Source: Nitrospiraceae bacterium UBA6905
GTDB taxonomy: Bacteria; Nitrospirota; Thermodesulfovibrionia; Thermodesulfovibrionales; UBA6898
DNA: 16,631 nt
Assembly (NCBI GenBank): GCA_002451165.1
Contig: DKBH01000010.1
Span: 1 to 16,631, forward strand
Reading direction: 5' to 3'
Under the pieces are notes generated by a model. That model did no database searches. It had not been told where the DNA came from and was given only the letters and a program-made list of their open reading frames with translations. Every line of letters starts with the position of its first letter. The stretch's first letter is position 1. Of this stretch, positions 6,373-14,137 are shown piece after piece. The position numbers were made by a program, and so were the translations under genes.

Positions 6373-6560
6373 CAGCATTCGGCTTCCGGGCATATGCGGG
6401 AAGTCAAGAAAAATATAGAAAACATTTTTATAAAGAAGTAAAATACCCATACATCGAATGTCCACCGATAAATTCAACTGTCTCGGCTGTAACTATTTGT
6501 GAGAAGTAAAGAATACTGAATACACCGCATTTCGGGAAAAATATTATTAAGGAGGGTTCA
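6373..6560 (+). other. AT-rich intergenic region upstream of the propionate operon
   Basis: This 188-bp gap is clearly richer in A+T than the genes around it. It holds a weak hairpin CTTCC/GGAAG (6383-6387, 6399-6403) with a GCATATGC palindrome in its loop, then an AAAAAT/ATTTTT inverted repeat (6409-6414, 6424-6429), which together might terminate the acyltransferase transcript. The promoter of the long downstream operon must lie here or further upstream, but I see no clear -35/-10 pair. AAGGAGGG (6549-6556) is the ribosome binding site of the next gene. Confidence 0.4.
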
Positions 6561-8465
6561 GTGGGAAAATATGATGAGATTTTCAAGAGGAGTATCACTG
6601 ACCCCGATGGTTTCTGGGGTGAGGCAGCTGCTAATATTGACTGGTATAAGAAGTGGGACAAAGTCCTTGATGATTCAAACAGGCCTTTTTACCGCTGGTT
6701 CAGCGGCGGTGAACTGAACACCTGCTACAATGCAGTGGATCGCCATGTGAAGAACGGCAGGGGCGATCAGGCTGCTATTATCTACGACAGCCCGGTGACG
6801 GATACCGTACAGAAAATTACCTACAAAGAACTTCTCGATCAGGTATCAAAGTTTGCCGGCGTACTGAAAAGCCTCGGCGTGTCGAAAGGCGACACGGTGA
6901 TCATTTATATGCCCATGGTGCCCCAGGCCGCTGTTGCAATGCTTGCCTGCGCCCGTCTTGGCGCCATTCATTCCGTGGTATTCGGCGGTTTTGCCCCACA
7001 TGAACTGGCTATCAGGATCGATGATGCAAAGCCAAAGGTCATCGTAACTGCATCAGGCGCAGTTGAAGGCAAGAAAGTCATTGAATACAAACCGATGGTC
7101 GACAAGGCTATCGAGCTCGCATGGCACAAGCCCGAGAAATGTGTTGTGTACCAAAGGTCTCTGGTTAAGGCAGAGATGACTGAAGGCCGTGACTACGACT
7201 GGGACGCTATGATGTCAAAGGCTCAACCTGCTGAATGTGTCCCGGTGCAGGCTACTGATCCGCTCTATATCCTCTATACGTCAGGCACCACGGGCACTCC
7301 CAAGGGAATCGTTCGTGACAACGGCGGCTATGCTGTTGCCCTTCGCTGGAGTTTTGAGCATATCTATGATACAAAGCCGGGAGAGGTATACTGGTCTGCA
7401 TCCGATGTAGGATGGGTCGTGGGGCACTCCTACATAATTTACGGCCCGCTGCTTACCGGCTGCACAACAATACTATTTGAAGGAAAACCTGTAGGAACTC
7501 CTGATCCGGGCGCATTCTGGAGGGTCATTTCCGAGCACGGGGTCAAGGTGCTTTTTACCGCGCCGACGGCCTTCCGCGCGATAAAACGGGACGATCCGAA
7601 GGGAGACTATCTCAAGAAATACGACCTGTCCGGATTTAAGTACCTTTTCCTTGCGGGGGAAAGGCTTGATCCCGACACGTATCATTGGGCAAGCAATTTG
7701 CTGAACCGGCCTGTTATCGATCACTGGTGGCAGACCGAGACAGGCTGGCCCATAACGGCGAACTGCATGGGGATAGAGCCCTTCCCCGTCAAGCCGGGGT
7801 CATCGACCAAGCCCGTTCCTGGCTTTGATGTGCAGATCCTGGACAATAACGGCAATCCTGTTGAAGCGGGAACTGAGGGGCTTGTTGCGGTCAAACTTCC
7901 CCTGCCGCCGGGAACACTGCCCACGCTCTGGCAGGCAGAGAAGAGATTTCTTGAATCCTATATTAAACCGTTGCCGGGCTATTATTTTACCAGCGACGGG
8001 GGATATATTGATAAAGAGGGGTATGTCTTTATTATGGGCCGTGTGGATGATGTCATTAATGTTGCGGGCCACCGGTTGTCTACAGGAGAGATGGAAGAGA
8101 TTGTTGCTACCCATAAGGATATTGCGGAATGCGCAGTCTTCGGTGTAGAAGACGGGCTGAAAGGTCAGGTGCCCGTCGGTCTTGCCGTGCTCAAGGCCGG
8201 CGTAGATAGGGACGAGAAGGACCTCCAGCAGGAACTTGTTAATATGATCAGAGGGGAGATCGGGCCGATAGCCTGCTTTAAACAGGCTGCTGTTGTCAAA
8301 CGGCTGCCGAAAACGCGTTCCGGTAAGATTCTGAGGGGGACCATGCGCAAGATTGCTGACGGCAAGGAATATTCAGTGCCCTCCACGATTGACGATCCGG
8401 CTATTCTGCGTGAGATCGAAGAAGCATTACAGAGGATAGGATACGGGAAAAAGGCGGGTTCATGA
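6561..8465 (+). CDS. prpE: propionyl-CoA synthetase (AMP-forming acyl-CoA synthetase)
   Basis: A 634-residue ANL-family acyl-CoA synthetase, starting at GTG 6561 with a strong AAGGAGGG site 5 nt upstream. It activates propionate (and possibly acetate) with ATP to give acyl-CoA, AMP and PPi. The phosphate-binding motif is YTSGTTGTPKG (239-249); the adenylate motif WWQTETGWP is at 389-397; GRVDDVINVAGHRLSTGEMEE is the hinge/C-terminal domain motif; and Lys589 in KTRSGKILRG is the catalytic lysine, a known acetylation site in the family. The N-terminus (FKRSITDPDGFW, then IDWYKKW, DDSNRPFYRWFSGGELNTCYNAVDRH) and the ending TIDDPAILREIEEAL match PrpE more closely than acetyl-CoA synthetase. Being first in an operon for propionyl-CoA metabolism supports propionate as substrate. 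Its TGA overlaps the next ATG (ATGA), so the two are translationally coupled. Confidence 0.88.
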   Translation: MGKYDEIFKRSITDPDGFWGEAAANIDWYKKWDKVLDDSNRPFYRWFSGGELNTCYNAVDRHVKNGRGDQAAIIYDSPVTDTVQKITYKELLDQVSKFAGVLKSLGVSKGDTVIIYMPMVPQAAVAMLACARLGAIHSVVFGGFAPHELAIRIDDAKPKVIVTASGAVEGKKVIEYKPMVDKAIELAWHKPEKCVVYQRSLVKAEMTEGRDYDWDAMMSKAQPAECVPVQATDPLYILYTSGTTGTPKGIVRDNGGYAVALRWSFEHIYDTKPGEVYWSASDVGWVVGHSYIIYGPLLTGCTTILFEGKPVGTPDPGAFWRVISEHGVKVLFTAPTAFRAIKRDDPKGDYLKKYDLSGFKYLFLAGERLDPDTYHWASNLLNRPVIDHWWQTETGWPITANCMGIEPFPVKPGSSTKPVPGFDVQILDNNGNPVEAGTEGLVAVKLPLPPGTLPTLWQAEKRFLESYIKPLPGYYFTSDGGYIDKEGYVFIMGRVDDVINVAGHRLSTGEMEEIVATHKDIAECAVFGVEDGLKGQVPVGLAVLKAGVDRDEKDLQQELVNMIRGEIGPIACFKQAAVVKRLPKTRSGKILRGTMRKIADGKEYSVPSTIDDPAILREIEEALQRIGYGKKAGS

Positions 8466-9625
8466 AAATTCATGAATATCAGGCAAAGGAATTATTTCGG
8501 AGTCATCATATTCCTGTGCCTGAGGGGTATGTAGCTGCAAGCCCTGATGCTGCCTGCTCAATAGCCGGAAGGCTCGGCAGTTTCCCTGTGGTGATCAAGG
8601 CACAAATTCATGCGGGCGGCCGGGGCAAGGGCGGCGGTGTGAAAATTGCCCGGAGTCTTGATGAGGTGCGTAGCGCGGCAGAGGCCATATTGAGCAGGCC
8701 GCTGGTGACACCCCAGACAGGACCGCAAGGTAGGAAGGTCACCAAGGTCCTGGTGGAGCAAGGACTTGACATTGACCAGGAGCTTTATCTTTCGATCATT
8801 CCGGACCGTTCCACGGCAAAGATCATGATCATTGCAAGCCGGGCCGGGGGAATGGATATTGAAGAAGTTGCCGCACAACACCCTGAAAAGATCATCAGGG
8901 TGTTGATCAATCCTCTCACCGGAATGGCGGCTGGTCATTGCAGCGAGGTCGCAGCCGGTCTCAATCTTGACGATTCCCTTGCCGGAAAGTTTTCAGCGCT
9001 GATGGAACACCTGTACGGACTTTTTATCGAAACGGACTGTTCCCTGCTTGAGATCAATCCGCTGGTAATTACTGCTCAGGGGAACCTGGTCGCACTGGAT
9101 GCGAAAATGGAGATCGATGACAACGCCCTGTTTCGGCAAAAAAATATTCTTACGTTCAGGGATACGAATGAAGAGGACCCCCTGGAAGTGGAGGCCTCGA
9201 AATACAACCTTAATTACATCAACCTGGATGGAAATGTGGGCAATATGGTGAATGGCGCGGGACTTGCCATGGCTACCATGGATCTCATCAAGCGTGCCGG
9301 CGCAGAACCTGCGAATTTTCTCGATGTAGGCGGTGGAGCAGATGAGAAAATGGTTGAAAACGGTTTCCGGATCATCTTGAACGATCGCAATGTCAAGGTG
9401 ATTCTGATCAATATTTTCGGCGGTATTCTCCGGTGCGATGTCCTGGCTGAAGGGGTTGTCCAGGCAGCCAGGAAGACGGGAATAAATGTGCCGGTGGTGA
9501 TCCGGCTGCAGGGGACCAATGTCGAGAAGGGAAGAGGGATTCTTGCGGCATCAGGACTGAATCTCATTACTGCGGAGGACCTGAACGATGCCGCCGGAAA
9601 GATTGCAGAAATTGTCGGGAAGTGA
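8462..9625 (+). CDS. sucC: succinyl-CoA ligase (ADP-forming) subunit beta
   Basis: A 387-residue ATP-grasp protein, the same length as E. coli SucC. It starts MKIHEYQAKELF and has the glycine loop HAGGRGKGGGVK (50-61), the metal/ADP region LLEINPLVIT, and the C-terminal CoA-ligase domain with LDGNVGNMVNGAGLAMATMD, ANFLDVGGGAD, INIFGGILRCD and RLQGTNVEKG. With SucD it interconverts succinyl-CoA + ADP + Pi and succinate + CoA + ATP. In the propionate-oxidising direction it recovers one ATP; in reverse it makes succinyl-CoA for propionate formation. It begins inside the end of prpE (4-nt overlap) and is followed after 33 nt by sucD. Placement in a propionate operon, rather than with other TCA genes, suggests a copy dedicated to this pathway. 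Confidence 0.96.
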   Translation: MKIHEYQAKELFRSHHIPVPEGYVAASPDAACSIAGRLGSFPVVIKAQIHAGGRGKGGGVKIARSLDEVRSAAEAILSRPLVTPQTGPQGRKVTKVLVEQGLDIDQELYLSIIPDRSTAKIMIIASRAGGMDIEEVAAQHPEKIIRVLINPLTGMAAGHCSEVAAGLNLDDSLAGKFSALMEHLYGLFIETDCSLLEINPLVITAQGNLVALDAKMEIDDNALFRQKNILTFRDTNEEDPLEVEASKYNLNYINLDGNVGNMVNGAGLAMATMDLIKRAGAEPANFLDVGGGADEKMVENGFRIILNDRNVKVILINIFGGILRCDVLAEGVVQAARKTGINVPVVIRLQGTNVEKGRGILAASGLNLITAEDLNDAAGKIAEIVGK

Positions 9626-9658
9626 ATGAGCGTCCTGAGGAAAGAAAGATAGAAACGC

Positions 9659-10528
9659 ATGGCAATATTTGTGGATAAAGAAACAAGACTGCTTGTCCAG
9701 GGGATTACCGGGAGGGAAGGTCAGTTCCACACCCGGCAGTGCATTGAATACGGCACACGGGTTGTGGCCGGCGTAACCCCCGGGAAAGGCGGACAGACTA
9801 TGGATGAGGTGCCGGTATTTAATTCTGTTCTGGAAGCTGTACGTGAGACCGGGGCGAACTGCAGCATGATTTTTGTGCCCCCGGCCTTTGCGGCAAATGC
9901 AATCAGGGAAGCCATCGACGGTGATGTTGATGTCATTGTCGCCATCACCGAAGGCATCCCCGTGCTTGACATGATGCGGATCAAGAATTATCTGCAGGGG
10001 AAAAAAGTAAGGCTCATCGGACCGAACTGTCCCGGGATCATAACGCCCGGCCAGTGCAAGATCGGTATCATGCCCGGATTCATTCATAAGCCCGGGGGGC
10101 CCATCGGCGTTGTGTCGCGCTCCGGCACACTGACCTATGAGGTGGTGCATCAGCTGACCACGAAGGGAATCGGCCAGACTACCTGCCTCGGCATCGGAGG
10201 CGATCCGGTAACCGGAACAAGCTTTATCGATTGCCTCAAGGCATTTGAAGAGGATCCAGAGACAAAAGGTATCGTCCTTGTAGGCGAAATCGGCGGCACT
10301 GCAGAGGAAGAGGCCGCTGCTTATATCAGGGAAAAAGTCAGTAAGCCTGTAGTCGGGTTTGTCGCGGGATTAAGCGCTCCCCCGGGCAGGCGTATGGGAC
10401 ATGCAGGGGCCATAGTCAGCGGCAGCAGCGGCACGGCCCAGTCAAAGATTGCCGTCATGAAGGACGCAGACATTCATGTATGCGATAATCTCGGCAGGTT
10501 CGGTGATTTCTGTGCAGGCGTTTTCTAA
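9659..10528 (+). CDS. sucD: succinyl-CoA ligase subunit alpha
   Basis: A 289-residue SucD, normal length. The N-terminal CoA-binding Rossmann domain starts MAIFVDKETRLLVQGITGREG, with GVTPGKGGQ and IGPNCPGIITP. The C-terminal domain carries GEIGGTAEEEAA and GRRMGHAGAI, where His248 is the residue phosphorylated in catalysis (His246 in E. coli). It forms the alpha-beta ligase with the preceding gene. The ribosome binding site is unremarkable: GAGGAAAG lies somewhat far upstream and AGAAA lies near the start, yet the N-terminal match to the family fixes the ATG at 9659. Confidence 0.96.
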   Translation: MAIFVDKETRLLVQGITGREGQFHTRQCIEYGTRVVAGVTPGKGGQTMDEVPVFNSVLEAVRETGANCSMIFVPPAFAANAIREAIDGDVDVIVAITEGIPVLDMMRIKNYLQGKKVRLIGPNCPGIITPGQCKIGIMPGFIHKPGGPIGVVSRSGTLTYEVVHQLTTKGIGQTTCLGIGGDPVTGTSFIDCLKAFEEDPETKGIVLVGEIGGTAEEEAAAYIREKVSKPVVGFVAGLSAPPGRRMGHAGAIVSGSSGTAQSKIAVMKDADIHVCDNLGRFGDFCAGVF

Positions 10529-10563
10529 TTTTTTGGAACGTTATTTTCTATGCGGGGTATTAC

Positions 10564-10986
10564 ATGCCTGAACAAAAAAAGACTCATCGAGTATTGATCG
10601 GAAAGCCGGGCCTGGACGGCCATGACCGGGGTGCCAAATTCCTTGCCCGCGCCCTTCGGGATGCGGGTTTCGAGGTGGTCTATACAGGAATTCGAAGGAC
10701 GCCCGAAGAGATTGCTGCTGCTGCGGTGCAGGAAGATGTATCAGCAGTGGGATTGTCATTGCTCTCTGGAGCGCATATGAGCCTTTTCCCTGCCGTGGTA
10801 CAGGCCCTCAAAAATGCCGGGGCCGGAGATATTCCGGTGCTGGGCGGCGGCATCATCCCCGATGAAGATATTGATCTGCTCAAAGAGGCCGGGATCAGCG
10901 AGGTATATACCCCGGGAACCCCTGTGGAGAAGATCATTGCTGCCTTTCGCAGTGCCTGTGAAAAACAGGAGGCTCGCAGAACCTGA
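10564..10986 (+). CDS. mcmA2: methylmalonyl-CoA mutase small subunit (B12-binding domain)
   Basis: A 140-residue free-standing cobalamin-binding protein of the kind that partners a separate mutase large subunit. The B12 motif DxHxxG is DGHDRG (18-23), with His20 as the expected lower axial ligand of cobalt. S-x-L is Ser65-Leu66-Leu67 in GLSLLSGAH, and the GG motif is LGGGIIP (93-99). These are all three hallmarks of base-off/His-on B12 binding. It should bind adenosylcobalamin and complete the active site with the large subunit encoded about 1 kb downstream. Small-subunit mutases that act on other acyl-CoAs look alike in this domain, so substrate is judged from the large subunit. It starts 35 nt after sucD with only a weak ribosome binding site (GCGGGGT). 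Confidence 0.93.
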   Translation: MPEQKKTHRVLIGKPGLDGHDRGAKFLARALRDAGFEVVYTGIRRTPEEIAAAAVQEDVSAVGLSLLSGAHMSLFPAVVQALKNAGAGDIPVLGGGIIPDEDIDLLKEAGISEVYTPGTPVEKIIAAFRSACEKQEARRT

Positions 10987-11015
10987 TTGAAAAGAGTACC
11001 GGAGAAAGTTTGCAG

Positions 11016-11951
11016 ATGAAGAGCGAGGACATTTTAAGAGGATTGAGAGACCGTGACCCAAGGGGAATCGCCCGGGCAATTTCCCTGGTTGAAGAAAATG
11101 ATCCCCTGGCAGATGAAATACTCTCATCCCTTGATGATGCGCTTGTTGCTGAAGCAATGATTTTGGGGATAACCGGTCCCCCCGGTGCCGGGAAATCCAC
11201 GTTGACCGACCGGGTTATCGCAAAGTACCGCCTCAAGGGGAAGAGGGTGGGGGTTATTGCCGTAGACCCGTCTTCGCCTATTTCAGGCGGTGCCCTCCTC
11301 GGTGACCGGGTACGGATGATGGGACATGCCCTGGATAAGGATGTGGTTGTCCGTTCCATGGCTACGAGAGGGAGGCTGGGAGGGTTGTGCGCCGCTGCAG
11401 GGGCTGCAATGAGGATACTTGCCAGCAGCGGATGCTCCGTCATAATCATCGAAACCGTAGGGGTGGGGCAGTCGGAGATGGATATCATCAGAATTGCGGA
11501 CATTACGGCCCTGGTACTTGCCCCGGGCCTCGGCGATGATATTCAGGCCATGAAGGCAGGGCTTCTGGAGGTGGCCGACATCCTGATCGTGAATAAAGCG
11601 GACTGTCCGGGGGCTGAGGCCCTTGCCATGGATATGGAGTCCATTGCCCGGGAGGGCGGCAGCAAAGAGAAAGACAGGGCAAAGGTCTGCATGACGGTGG
11701 CGTCTGAAGGAAAAGGTATAGACGAACTGCTTGCTGCAATCGAAACCGTTGACGCTTCTCACCGGGAAAGCGGCGAACGCAGGACACGGAGGGAAAAGGC
11801 GTATGACCTTGAAGTATTGGAATGGGCCCTTGAGATGATAAAGCCGTCGATAATCGAGAAGATCAATACATGGAATCATGACCGGAAAGGAGCCCCCCGC
11901 CTGCAGGCTGCAAAGCTGCTCGGACGGGAATGCGTGAGGATTTCTGAGTGA
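11016..11951 (+). CDS. meaB: methylmalonyl-CoA mutase-associated GTPase (MeaB/ArgK family)
   Basis: A 311-residue G3E-type P-loop GTPase. Walker A is GPPGAGKST (54-62). VDPSSPISGGALLGDRVRM and MATRGRLGG are family-specific switch motifs, ETVGVGQSE is the Walker B/switch II area, and NKAD (193-196) gives guanine specificity. MeaB proteins gate loading of adenosylcobalamin into methylmalonyl-CoA mutase and help eject inactivated cofactor. The gene sits between the two mutase subunit genes, which fits that role directly. The start is taken at ATG 11016, with GGAGAAAG upstream at good spacing; a TTG at 11010 is the alternative and would add two residues. Confidence 0.94.
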   Translation: MKSEDILRGLRDRDPRGIARAISLVEENDPLADEILSSLDDALVAEAMILGITGPPGAGKSTLTDRVIAKYRLKGKRVGVIAVDPSSPISGGALLGDRVRMMGHALDKDVVVRSMATRGRLGGLCAAAGAAMRILASSGCSVIIIETVGVGQSEMDIIRIADITALVLAPGLGDDIQAMKAGLLEVADILIVNKADCPGAEALAMDMESIAREGGSKEKDRAKVCMTVASEGKGIDELLAAIETVDASHRESGERRTRREKAYDLEVLEWALEMIKPSIIEKINTWNHDRKGAPRLQAAKLLGRECVRISE

Positions 11952-12014
11952 AAAAAGAAGAACATCGGCCTTCGGGGAACCGAAGAATACGTTGAGGTGC
12001 ATGGGATAATTGTT

Positions 12015-13658
12015 ATGGGAAAACATCCTGAATATCAAGACTGGGAAGAAAAAGAGCTGGCCGCAAGCCTCAAGCGTTTTCCTGAGAGGAAGGAGAAGTT
12101 TGCCAATCATGGGGGTGAGGAAATTTCGCGGCTTGCCGTTCCGGACCGGATCGATGATACCTATCTCGAGAACATAGGCTTTCCCGGAAGGTATCCGTAT
12201 ACGCGGGGAGTGCAGCCCACCATGTACCGCGGACGGTTCTGGACCATGCGTCAGTATGCCGGGTTCTCAACCGCATCTGAATCGAACCGACGTTACCGGT
12301 ATTTGCTGGACCAGGGAACAACGGGTCTTTCCATTGCCTTTGATCTGCCGACCCAGATCGGCTACGACTCTGATCACCCGATGGCAGCAGGCGAAGTGGG
12401 GAAAGTCGGGGTTGCTATTGATTCACTGGCTGACATGGAACTCCTTTTTGACCGGATTCCTTTGGATAAAGTGTCAACCTCCATGACCATCAACGCGCCC
12501 GCTGCCGTACTTCTCGCCATGTACGTGGTTGTGGGTGAAAAGCAAGGGGTGGCAACACACAAACTCAAGGGAACGATCCAGAACGATATCCTCAAGGAAT
12601 ATGTAGCACGCGGAACCTATATCTTTCCGCCCAAGCCGAGCCTGCGGCTGATCACCGATACCTTCAAGTGGTGCACAGAGCATACCCCGGAGTTTAATAC
12701 CATTTCTATCTCCGGCTATCACATCCGGGAGGCCGGATCTACCGCGGTCCAGGAAGTGGCGTTCACCCTGGCTAACGGCATAACCTATGTGCAGGCCGCG
12801 CTCGATGCAGGCCTTGAGCTCGATAACTTTGCCCGCCGGCTTTCGTTCTTCTTTAATGCCTCCTCTGATCTTCTCGAAGAGGTGGCCAAGTTCCGGGCCG
12901 CAAGAAGACTGTGGGCCCGGATCATGAAAGATCGCTTCAACGCCAGAAAACCCGAAAGCCAGATGCTGCGCTTTCATACCCAGACAGCAGGCTACACCCT
13001 TACTGCTCAGCAGATAGACAATAATATTGTGAGAGTAGCCCTCCAGGCTCTGTCCGCGGTCCTTGGCGGCACCCAGTCGCTGCATACCAATTCCCGGGAT
13101 GAGGCACTGTCGCTGCCCACGGAGGATTCCGTACGCACGGCCCTTCGCACGCAACAGGTCATAGCCCATGAATCAGGGGTGACCAGTTCCGTCGATCCCC
13201 TTGCGGGGTCGTACTTTATAGAGGAACTCACCGACCGCATCGAGACGCAAGCCTCTGAACTCATCGGGAAAATCGAAAAAGCAGGCGGTGTGGTGGCGGC
13301 GATCGAAGATGGCTTTATCCAGCGGCAGATCGAAAACAGCGCCTATGAATACCAGCAGGAGATCGAAAAGCGCGAGCGCATCATTGTCGGGGTCAACGAT
13401 TTTCAGATTGAGGAGCAGACAAAACCTCCTCTGCTGCGGGTCAATCCCGAAGTAGAACATGACCAGGTCCAGGCACTCAAGGAACTTCGTGCAAAGCGCG
13501 ATAATGAAAAAGTTAAGAAAGCGCTGGCGAGTTTGTCCGCGTGCGCCCGGAATTCATCGAACCTGATGCCTGAGATACTTGCGGCGGTCAAAGCGTATGC
13601 TACCCTGGGTGAGATCTGCCAGGTCCTGCGGGAGGTGTTCGGTGAGTACAGAGGGTGA
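12015..13658 (+). CDS. mcmA1: methylmalonyl-CoA mutase large (catalytic) subunit
   Basis: A 547-residue TIM-barrel subunit lacking a fused B12 domain. It isomerises (R)-methylmalonyl-CoA to succinyl-CoA with the small subunit. Residues that bind the methylmalonyl carboxylate are present: Tyr71 in PTMYRGRFWTMRQYAGFS (Tyr89 of the Propionibacterium enzyme) and Arg199 in TIQNDILKEYVARGTY (Arg207). Gln189, Tyr235 and His236 in SGYHIREAG also match the catalytic set. Isobutyryl-CoA mutases replace the Tyr and Arg, so methylmalonyl-CoA is the likely substrate. The start is ambiguous: ATG 12015 is taken because MGKHPEYQDWEEKEL aligns with the usual N-terminus, but GTG 11997 is possible and GAGGTG (11994-11999) lies oddly far upstream. 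The gene follows meaB by 63 nt. Confidence 0.95.
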   Translation: MGKHPEYQDWEEKELAASLKRFPERKEKFANHGGEEISRLAVPDRIDDTYLENIGFPGRYPYTRGVQPTMYRGRFWTMRQYAGFSTASESNRRYRYLLDQGTTGLSIAFDLPTQIGYDSDHPMAAGEVGKVGVAIDSLADMELLFDRIPLDKVSTSMTINAPAAVLLAMYVVVGEKQGVATHKLKGTIQNDILKEYVARGTYIFPPKPSLRLITDTFKWCTEHTPEFNTISISGYHIREAGSTAVQEVAFTLANGITYVQAALDAGLELDNFARRLSFFFNASSDLLEEVAKFRAARRLWARIMKDRFNARKPESQMLRFHTQTAGYTLTAQQIDNNIVRVALQALSAVLGGTQSLHTNSRDEALSLPTEDSVRTALRTQQVIAHESGVTSSVDPLAGSYFIEELTDRIETQASELIGKIEKAGGVVAAIEDGFIQRQIENSAYEYQQEIEKRERIIVGVNDFQIEEQTKPPLLRVNPEVEHDQVQALKELRAKRDNEKVKKALASLSACARNSSNLMPEILAAVKAYATLGEICQVLREVFGEYRG

Positions 13659-13714
13659 TTCGCTTGGCGGCTCAGGCCAGGGGATAATTGAAAAAACAGG
13701 GTGGAGTGAATGAT

Positions 13715-14113
13715 ATGATGGTAGAGAAAATAGATCATTTGGGGATTGCGGTGCGGTCCATTGCGGCAGCCCGCAAGTTTTATGAAGAGGTGCTGGGGCT
13801 TGTCTGTGAAAAGGAAGAGGTTGTGGCGACGCAGAAGGTGCGCACCGCTTTCTTTACGGTGGGCGACATCCATATCGAACTGCTGGAACCCACCTCTGAT
13901 GACAGCCCTCTTGCCGCATTCCTCGAAAAGAAGGGTGAGGGCTTTCATCATATTGCGTATCGTACCGATAATATCGATGCCCAGCTCGCGGCAGCCCGGG
14001 ATCATGGTTGCAAGTTGATCAATGAGACTCCGGTAGCGGGCGCCGGCGGCAAAAAGGTTGGCTTTCTGCACCCGAAGAGCACCTTCGGTGTGCTCACTGA
14101 GTTTTGTGAATAG
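13715..14113 (+). CDS. mce: methylmalonyl-CoA epimerase
   Basis: A 132-residue vicinal-oxygen-chelate protein that interconverts (S)- and (R)-methylmalonyl-CoA, linking the carboxylase to the mutase. Two beta-alpha-beta-beta-beta repeats are visible: the first from IDHLGIAVRS and the second from FHHIAYRTDNID. Likely metal ligands are the His in IDHLG, the Glu in HIELLEP, the second His of FHHIAY, and the Glu in LTEFCE. The ending FLHPKSTFGVLTEFCE is characteristic. The start is placed at ATG 13715 (GGAG at 13703-13706, 8 nt upstream); a second ATG follows at once, and a TTG at 13688 would add nine residues ahead of the ribosome binding site. Confidence 0.94.
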   Translation: MMVEKIDHLGIAVRSIAAARKFYEEVLGLVCEKEEVVATQKVRTAFFTVGDIHIELLEPTSDDSPLAAFLEKKGEGFHHIAYRTDNIDAQLAAARDHGCKLINETPVAGAGGKKVGFLHPKSTFGVLTEFCE

Positions 14114-14137
14114 GAACTTTTCCGGGGAGGTGTGATC

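Noticed and set aside
8462..10528. SucCD being a malate-CoA or ATP-citrate-type ligase instead
   Set aside because: Both subunits match SucC and SucD in length and motifs, including the phospho-His loop GRRMGHAGAI, and the pathway context requires succinyl-CoA ligase.
11283..12110. 275-codon minus-strand reading frame
   Set aside because: It is antisense to meaB and the start of the mutase gene; the composition is Cys/His/Arg-rich as expected of a shadow frame.
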